Of a stretch of 64,000 nucleotides of DNA, positions 53,421 through 64,000 are shown piece after piece. How positions within the stretch are numbered: the stretch's first letter is position 1; each line of letters starts with the position of its first letter. The notes beneath the pieces were generated by a model. That model had not been told where the DNA came from. It did no database searches and saw nothing but the letters and a program-made list of their open reading frames with translations. Source of the DNA: Pegea sp. RAD2-039 (taxonomy: Eukaryota; Chordata; Thaliacea; Salpida; Salpidae); the NCBI GenBank assembly GCA_034620365.1, contig JAQGEQ010000326.1, forward strand, positions 310,001-374,000, read 5' to 3'. Made by a program: the position numbers and the translations under genes.

Positions 53421-55264
53421 TAAACAATTGGTTGATATTATAAAATTTTTATATATAATATATTATATGAAATAAAATAATCTCCATTAATACTAGTCCA
53501 TAACTTACCCGATTGATCTTTTGAAATTAACATCTTCAGAATTAACATATTGAGTTGCTAAAACAGTTTGAATTGCTTTCCTTATTTTATAACTTTATAC
53601 GTAAGACAGGAGAACTAACAAATGCTAATTTGTTACCAGTCCATTTTAATCTAATAGATAAAATTGCTTTAAATTGCTAGAACGTTTTTGAACCGTTTTG
53701 TTTCATTACTTATACGTCAGATTTATACGTGTATTTTTGTTCTTATTTCTTGACACATATATTTCAAAGTAATAATTGAGAATTGATAAATCTTCACAAA
53801 AAAAAATTAAAAAAACAACGGTACAAAATGTGCGATGTGTATCTCAAAAATCTATAAAATAATAAAACTTAAAGAGTATTTCAAATTTGAGGCAAATACT
53901 TTTATTAAATTTTTTTAACTTAAAAATACTAACTCATATTGTAAAGTTTTATACAAAGATTAAAAATTGTTTAAAATTCACTTTTAGGAAGGTATCATCC
54001 TTAAGACATTTTGGCTGTTTTGTTGGTATTAGCAACTTTAAATACTTATTTTTATTATTTAAAGTTTACATTTAATGGTAAATTCTTCATTCCAAACAAA
54101 TTTTATTTCATAAGACTTTTTCAGGAGATAATTTCGACTAGGGAATACTACTCTCTTTATAGTTTAAATCAGTTACTGTATCGATGGTTTGGTTAGGTGT
54201 TTTGGTTTGTTGTGGTTTGTTTTGATAATTACAGTTCCATTTAAATTAACAACTTAATGGTTGGTTCGATAATTAGAATTACCAAGAGCTGAAATGGTTA
54301 TACAGTTATATATCTAACGTAGAAGTATTAAACCGAATAATTCAAAACATTCTAGCAACTTGCTTACAAGAATATTAATCGTAAAGTTTAAAAATGATAG
54401 AGTAGTAACCAATAAGAAAATATTAGTTTTTCTGCCGTACTTCTGAAGTTACAAAACTATAAAGTATTTTAAACTATTTAAAAAAGTCAATCTGTTAATT
54501 TTGATCTAACTATTTGGGTAAGAAAAAGTCAAGTTTTATAGAAGATGATTTATTTATGATGATGTAATTGTCGATAATATAAAATGTTAAAAAACTTCTT
54601 TTTCTAAACTTATAGTATGAAGAGGATAACAACGTTTATTGGTTTTATCTCCAACAAGCATTTTAAGAAAGGAAATAGATTTTAAGATTTCAAGAATTAG
54701 TTTTCTCATTAAAATTGCAATAATAACTAAAAACTGTCATTTTACTTTCATAATAAAAACAAAACACAAAATTAATCAGTTTTACAAACATATAAGGATT
54801 TAACGAATCTTTAGAGAGTAACTAAAAAGTAACCACAATTTCGATTGCCTTTATCAACTAAAAAAATTTAATTACTTTCAAAAACTTGTTGAAAAATAAT
54901 AGAAGATGTTAACAAATACTTAAAATACAAACTTTGAAAATTAAGGAATACAAACAAATTTTTTAATAGTTTACAAAAAAGATTTACGAAAATAACAACA
55001 TAAGAATACCAACTTTAGTTTAAAGTAAAAAATTGAATGTAAAACCTTTATTATTAATTGTAGACCTACACTATTTCAATAATAGAGCAATCATTAAAAT
55101 AATTTATAAAAAGCATAAGTTGCAACAACCTGCCAAACAAAAAGTTATTATTTTGTTTCCTTTAAACTTAAAGATGTTTGCATAGTTAAGTTACTTATCA
55201 TTTTAAACACTTTTTCATCTTTCCATACATGAAATGCGAGTTAACAGCTACCAGCAAAAAGATT
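53421..55264 (-). repeat. Type A end and type B 3' flank of G8
   Basis: About 53.44-53.76 kb is outer type A sequence. From about 53.765 kb it is type B flank in the same orientation as after G3, with about 240 bp missing at the join compared with 14.22-14.46 kb. Small frames at 53887-54196 are not conserved in all copies. Confidence 0.7.
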
Positions 55265-55570
55265 TTAACTTTTATGATTAATATGAGTTCTTTCATGACT
55301 TACAAGATTAGATTTTTGACTAAATTTTCTCTTACAAACAAGACATTCATATGGCTTCTCACCAGTATGAGTTCTTTCATGAATTAAAATACTGGAATTA
55401 TGTGCAAATTTTCTTTCACAAACTATACATTCATATGGCTTCTCACCAGTATGAGTTCTTTCATGGCATAACAAATGGGTTTTTTGACTAAACTTCTTTT
55501 CACAAACTATACATTCATATGGTTCCTCACCAGTATGAGTTTTTTCATAAATTAAAAGATTAGAATTATG
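55265..55570 (-). pseudogene. G8: zinc-finger array fragment, 3' end only
   Basis: On the minus strand this holds the end of one finger and three complete ones (SQKTHLL, AHNSSIL, SQKSNLV), closing with HERTHINHKS and TAA. There is no leader finger, N-terminal region or start; a TAA precedes the first readable finger. One linker is TGEEP. Homology stops at about 55570, where a plus-strand C remnant begins, so the 5' part was lost in a rearrangement. The ending resembles G9 (NIHKS). It cannot make a family protein on its own. Confidence 0.8.
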
Positions 55571-57863
<2,293 letters not shown>

Positions 57864-57942
57864 TATAAAAATAATATATCACTTAAGACTAAAATTATTT
57901 TGTATGGACATTTGAAAACTAAAAAAGTTTTTTTTTCGTCAG
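57864..57942 (+). promoter_or_regulatory. TATA-like box and acceptor-like site of G9
   Basis: TATAAAA lies at 57864-57870, 94 bp before the ATG, and TTTTTTCGTCAG ends at 57942. Both remain intact although the gene is dead, so transcription may continue. Confidence 0.45.
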
Positions 57943-57957
57943 CCTATTAACTTGAAA

Positions 57958-59172
<1,215 letters not shown>

Positions 59173-60990
59173 AATCATCTTGCTAGTAAACGTTTACTCA
59201 AAATTCAAATATGGAAAGATGAAAACATTTTTAAACTAAAAAGTAACTTAACTAAAAAGAGATCTTTGAGTTGAAAGGAAACAAAATAATAATTTTTTGT
59301 TTGGCTGGTTGTTGCAATTTATGCTTTAATAAAGCTATTTTAATGATTGCTCTATTATTGAAATTGTGTGTAAGTCTACTATAAATAATAATGGTTTTAT
59401 ATTTAATTTTTTACTTTAAACTAAAGTTGGTATTCTTATGTTGTTATTTTCGTACAGCTTTTTTGTAAACTATTGAAAAATTTTGTATTTCTTAATTTTC
59501 GAAGTTTGTATATTAAGTATTTGTTAACATCTTCTTTTATTTTTCAACAAGTTTTTGAAAGTAATTGTAATTTTTAGTTGATAAAGGCAGTCGAAATTGT
59601 GGTTACTTTTTAGTTACCCTCTGAAGATTCGTTATATCGTTATATGTTTGTAAAACTGATTATTTTTGTGTTTTGTATTTAGTATGAAAGTAAAACTACA
59701 GTTTTTAGTAATTATTGCAATTTTTATGAGAAAACTTATGTTTGAAATCTTAAAATTTATTTCCTTTCTTAAAATGCTTGTTGGAGATAAAAACAATAAT
59801 TGTTATTATCCTCTTCATACTATAAATTTAGAAAAAGAAGTTTTTTAACATTTCATATTATCGACAATTACATCATCATAAATAAATCATCTTCTATAGC
59901 ACTTGACTATTTCTTACCCAAATAGTTAGATCAAAATTAACAAATTGAATTTTTTAAATAGTTTAAATTACTTTATAATTTTGTAACCTCAGAGGAACGG
60001 CAGAAAAACTAATATTTTCTTATCGGTTACTACTCCATCATTTTTAAAACTATACGATTAATATTCTTGTAAGCAAGTTGCTAGAGTGTTTTAAACTGTT
60101 CTGTTTAATACTTTTACATCAGATATATAACTGTATCTATTTCAGCTCCTGTTAATTCTAATCTTCGAACCAAATATTATGTTGCTATTTTAAATGGAAC
60201 TCTAATTATCCAGAGAAACCACAACAAACCAAACCATCGATGCAGTAACTGATTATAACTATAAAGAGATTATTCCGTATTAGAAATAATCTAATGAAAA
60301 AGTCTTATCATATAAAATTTGTTTGGAATGAAGAATTTACCACTAAATTGTGAACTAATAAATAATAAAAATAAGTATTTAAAGTTGCTAATACCAACAA
60401 AACAGCTAAAATATCTTAAGGATGATACCTTCCAAAAAGTGAATTTTAAACAACTTTCATTCTTGGTATAAAACTTTACAATGTGAGTTATTATTTTTAA
60501 GTTAAAAAATGTAAATAAAAATATTTGCCTCAAATTTGCAATACTCTTATAAGTTATAATATTTTATAGTTTTTTGAGATACCCATTGCATTTTTTGTAC
60601 CGTTGTTTTTTGAATTTTTTTATGTGAAGATTTATCAATTCTTAATTATTACTTTAAAATCATTCATAAAACCATCAATGTAACAAATCAACATTTATCA
60701 GTACGTCTGATGTATTGAAATTAGATTAAGAAAACTAAGATATAAGAAAGAATTTAAAGAAGAAATTCATTCGATTTTATTTAGCAACTTATTCCGTTGT
60801 TCGAGATTTAAAGATGGAAAACCATCAAAAGTCACAAGCGCTCAAAAGGATCTACAGAAAAAAAAAATCTGACATTAAAATGTACAAATCCTGTATTATT
60901 TTGTGAAGAAATATATGTGTGAAAACGTAAGAACTGAAAATACAAACAAATCTGACGTTTAAGTAATGAAAAAAAAGCGGTTCATAAATA
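59173..60990 (+). repeat. Type B 3' flank of G9
   Basis: Matches the flanks of G4 and G6 directly and those of G3 and G8 in reverse. It joins the type A flank at about 60.95-61.0 kb, mirroring the junction at 14.2 kb. Short frames at 59666-59848 and 60291-60533 are not kept across copies. Confidence 0.75.
59328..59333 (+). terminator. Poly(A) signal of G9
   Basis: AATAAA 156 bp after the final stop, in the same context as in G4 and G6. Confidence 0.45.
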
Positions 60991-63900
60991 TTCTAGCAAT
61001 TTAAAGCAATTTCATCGATTAGATTAAAATGGACTGGTAACAAATTAGCATTTATTAGTTCTCCTGTTTCACGTATAAAGTTACAAAATAAGGAAAGCAA
61101 TTCAAACTGTTTTAGCAACTCAATATGTTAATTTTGAATATGTTAATTTCAAAAAACCAATCGGGTAAGTTATTAACTAGTACTATTGGAGATGATTTTA
61201 TTTCATATAGTAGATTATTTATAATAGTTTTAGAATATCAACATTCAAAAGGTTAATAAATCTTAAACTAAAAATATAATTTTAAATTATCCTTATTAGT
61301 TAGTTCTTGGTAACCTGAAACTAATTTAAAGTTAGTAATTACTTTTCTCATTAAGATAAAAGCAGATTTCTATTTTATCTAGAAAATATAGGTTACTTGT
61401 AGAAATTTGATTTTATTTTTATGTAATCATCGATCTCTAACAACCAGATAACCACAAACATTAAACGGAATACACCGCATATAACAACTAAATTTTCTTT
61501 CACTACAATTGTCACAATTCGTCCTGATGTAATCTGTACTATATTGTGTTTCTTGCTGTAAAGTTCAGATTATAGCGGGTCAAATATTCATAATTTTCAA
61601 TTGCAAGCTTTGCTTAGGCTGTCAGTTTGATTCTCTTACAGCCAGATCACCAGCAATCATGTGACAACAAAGCAAGTCTATGATACCGGTTGTGTTGTCA
61701 GCTTTTTATGCGGCTAACTCATATTATGAATTTCATGGCAAAGTTGTTATAAAGGGGATGTTTAATTAACAAAACATTAGTTTTCTATTTCAACCATTTT
61801 CAAATGAGATTGTTTCAACAAATACTGATGACATAATTCAGTTAGTTAGGGGTTGTTTAATTGCTGACTAATTGTATAGATTGTAAACTTATTTTAGCTT
61901 AAATTTAACTTAATTGTAAACTAAGTTTTGCTTTATTTACAAAGTATTCAAAATATGAAGCACATTTCTTTTAAGTTTTATTTTTTATTTAAAACTGTGA
62001 GGATAAAATCTTATAAGAAAGCTATAAGATAGCAGATTCATTTTCAAAATAACTGAAGATAATTGATTTGAAAACACCTTAAAAAACAGTGTGAAAAAAC
62101 TTGCGCTTGTCAATATATATTTTCAACCAGTATCAAATGAGATTGTTTCAACAAATACTGATGACATAATTCAGTTAGTTAGGAGTTATTTAAATGTTAA
62201 ATGATTGTAAAAATGAAGGATTATTGAAGGACTTTTATAAACATTTAAAACTATTTAAAAATAATAAACTAAATTTAAATAAAAAAAAGTTAATTGATAT
62301 CCACTTAATTGTTAACTGGTTTCAGTGATTATTTTTCTAATAATACTTTTCTAATTCATTAGTAAAGGTCTATTTTATTAGAAAAACATCTTGACTGTTT
62401 AAAATTTACTTTAAAATTTCTCCTAAGACATCTCGATTTCAAGTCCACTAATATAATTTCATTTTCAAAGCTTTTAAAATGTAGATTATCATTGAATTAC
62501 ATTTATGTAATATGTTAATGACTACAAATTAAAAATAAACAGTTTGTTTATTAAACAATTTGACTACAGAAAACGATAAACCGTCAAAAAAGCTAAAAAA
62601 TGCCAAAAAAACAAAATCTTTAATAAATTTAATCGATAGATTATGTCTAGAACGTAATTATATGTAAATTCTAAGCTTTTTTTAGAATTTTAAGGTATCA
62701 TTTATTACTCAAAATAAAATCCTAAATTTGTTGTTTTATATTACGTAATCATTTTAATTAAAATGTTTGTTTGAGAAAACTAATTAAAGTGTTAAAGTGT
62801 TCTTAATTACAAAAAATCTATCAGTCTAATAGTTTTTTGTCTACAATATTTCAAACCATCTTATATGTTTATATTAATTTAACTTTATTGTATAATTGTA
62901 TTAATGTGAAAATTTAGTCTAGAAAATTTCTAGTAATTGACTTCTCTCAGTAGCTAAAGAAAGTTATTGTGAGTCAAAATTTGGTGTAATAAATTGCTAT
63001 TACATTTGTAATAATATATATGATTATTGTTTGCAGTTAAAATGTTTATTTTTATAAACATTATGATTTTTGGCTAAGATATCGTGTGGATAGATGTGTT
63101 AAATCAACTTTTCGTTCATCTAATAAAATTTCCAGTTTTCTAATATTGTAAATAATAAACTGAAGTATTTGTACAAAATTTTTTTTATGAATTAAATTCT
63201 ACATAATGGTTTTTTACGTCATCCACAAACTTGTGCTGATTATTAAAAAAAATATTTTAAAGATAAACTAAAAGATTTTTTCAAGAAATTCGGTGAATTT
63301 GTAGATTGCATAATTAAAAGACAACGGCAAAGTAAAGTTTCTAGATGTTTTGGTTTTATCTTGTTTGCTGAAAGTAATTCAGTTGAAAAAGTAATTGTGT
63401 TTAGATATACTGAAAGTAATTTAAGAAAAAAAGAATATTATTAAATCTAAATTGACAACTTAAAATATTACTATTATAAAATAGTTTAAACTGAACTTAC
63501 AGGCAAACGTTAAGCAAGTATTTGTTTTTCTGACGTAATAACTGGCTTGCTAACAAAGTTTAAGAAAATTAGATAATTATTTCAATTTTTCATCAACTCA
63601 ATCTTTTAAGTTAGTTTTAACCATTTGGGTAATAAACGTCTAAGTGCTATAGCAGAAGGGATTAATTATGATGCAATATGATTTATCAAAAAGTATTTAT
63701 TTCTAAAATGAAATGATAAACAAAATAGCATTAGGTTTAAAAAAAGAGATTTTATGAATTAAAACTTTATTTTCTTGAAATTATTTTGAGTATCTACTAA
63801 AAACTGAAGTTTCAATTAAAAAAATAAAAACAAATTGCAAAGAGTAATAAGTTGCAGAAATTTAAAAAGTTTTTAACGGATTTCTAAACAAAAACTAAAA

Positions 63901-64000
63901 TCGATCAGCAGTTTGCACAGCATTGATTAACTAAGAACTTATAATCTAAATAAAGAAACTTTTTGATAAAAAATAAAGGAAAATAAAAAACTTGTGGGTT
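60991..64000 (-). repeat. Type A 3' flank, copy 3 (direct copy of 1-3100)
   Basis: Very close to the first 3.1 kb of the window in the same orientation, including both 63-bp direct repeats (about 61787-61853 and 62121-62184). By analogy a minus-strand type A gene like G1 should begin just beyond the right edge of the window. No gene inside this stretch. Confidence 0.8.

Overview
This is AT-rich nuclear DNA from a metazoan, most likely an invertebrate; the sequence does not let me name the lineage. The evidence is a family of tandem C2H2 zinc-finger (ZNF) proteins with animal-type TGEKP linkers, TATA-like and splice-acceptor-like sites, AATAAA signals, long noncoding spacers and many decayed gene copies. 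I see no tRNA, rRNA, CRISPR array or recognisable transposase.

The window is one young, still rearranging ZNF cluster. There are nine main-family copies: G1 (-, ~3.4-4.8 kb), G2 (+, 10.0-11.1), G3 (-, 16.0-17.4), G4 (+, 21.9-23.2), G5 (-, 32.7-34.1), G6 (+, 40.4-41.1), G7 (+, 48.7-49.8), G8 (-, fragment, 55.3-55.6) and G9 (+, 58.0-59.2). G2, G3, G4 and G7 are open from a conserved ATG to stop. G1, G5 and G6 carry small indels, G8 is a fragment and G9 is riddled with stops. Every fuller copy encodes the same basic/acidic, low-complexity N-terminal region of about 90 residues, then one near-invariant leader finger, then 4-12 fingers on an 84-bp period. The fingers differ mainly at the DNA-contacting helix positions -1, 3 and 6. 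An older, diverged subfamily (here 'C') survives only as remnants near 20.3, 37.5, 45.6 and 55.7 kb.

The copies mostly alternate as head-to-head pairs (G1/G2, G3/G4, G5/G6, C/G7, G8/G9), so the locus is a chain of large imperfect palindromes. Two kinds of 3' flank exist. Type A follows G1, G2 and G7 and comes with a shared TAG that trims the last finger. Type B follows G3, G4, G6, G8 and G9 and comes with an intact terminal finger. A and B flanks meet tail-to-tail at about 14.2 and 61.0 kb. A further ~2.2 kb segment (D) is duplicated at 26-28 and 43-45 kb, with an inverted partial copy at 52-53 kb.

The genes look like sequence-specific nuclear DNA-binding proteins without KRAB, BTB, ZAD or SCAN domains. 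The main interest is how the locus evolves: mosaic genes, finger-level duplications (one after the gene already had a stop codon), and palindromic spacers with a TATA-like box at a fixed distance from the ATG. What the genes bind, and whether they are expressed, cannot be read from this sequence.
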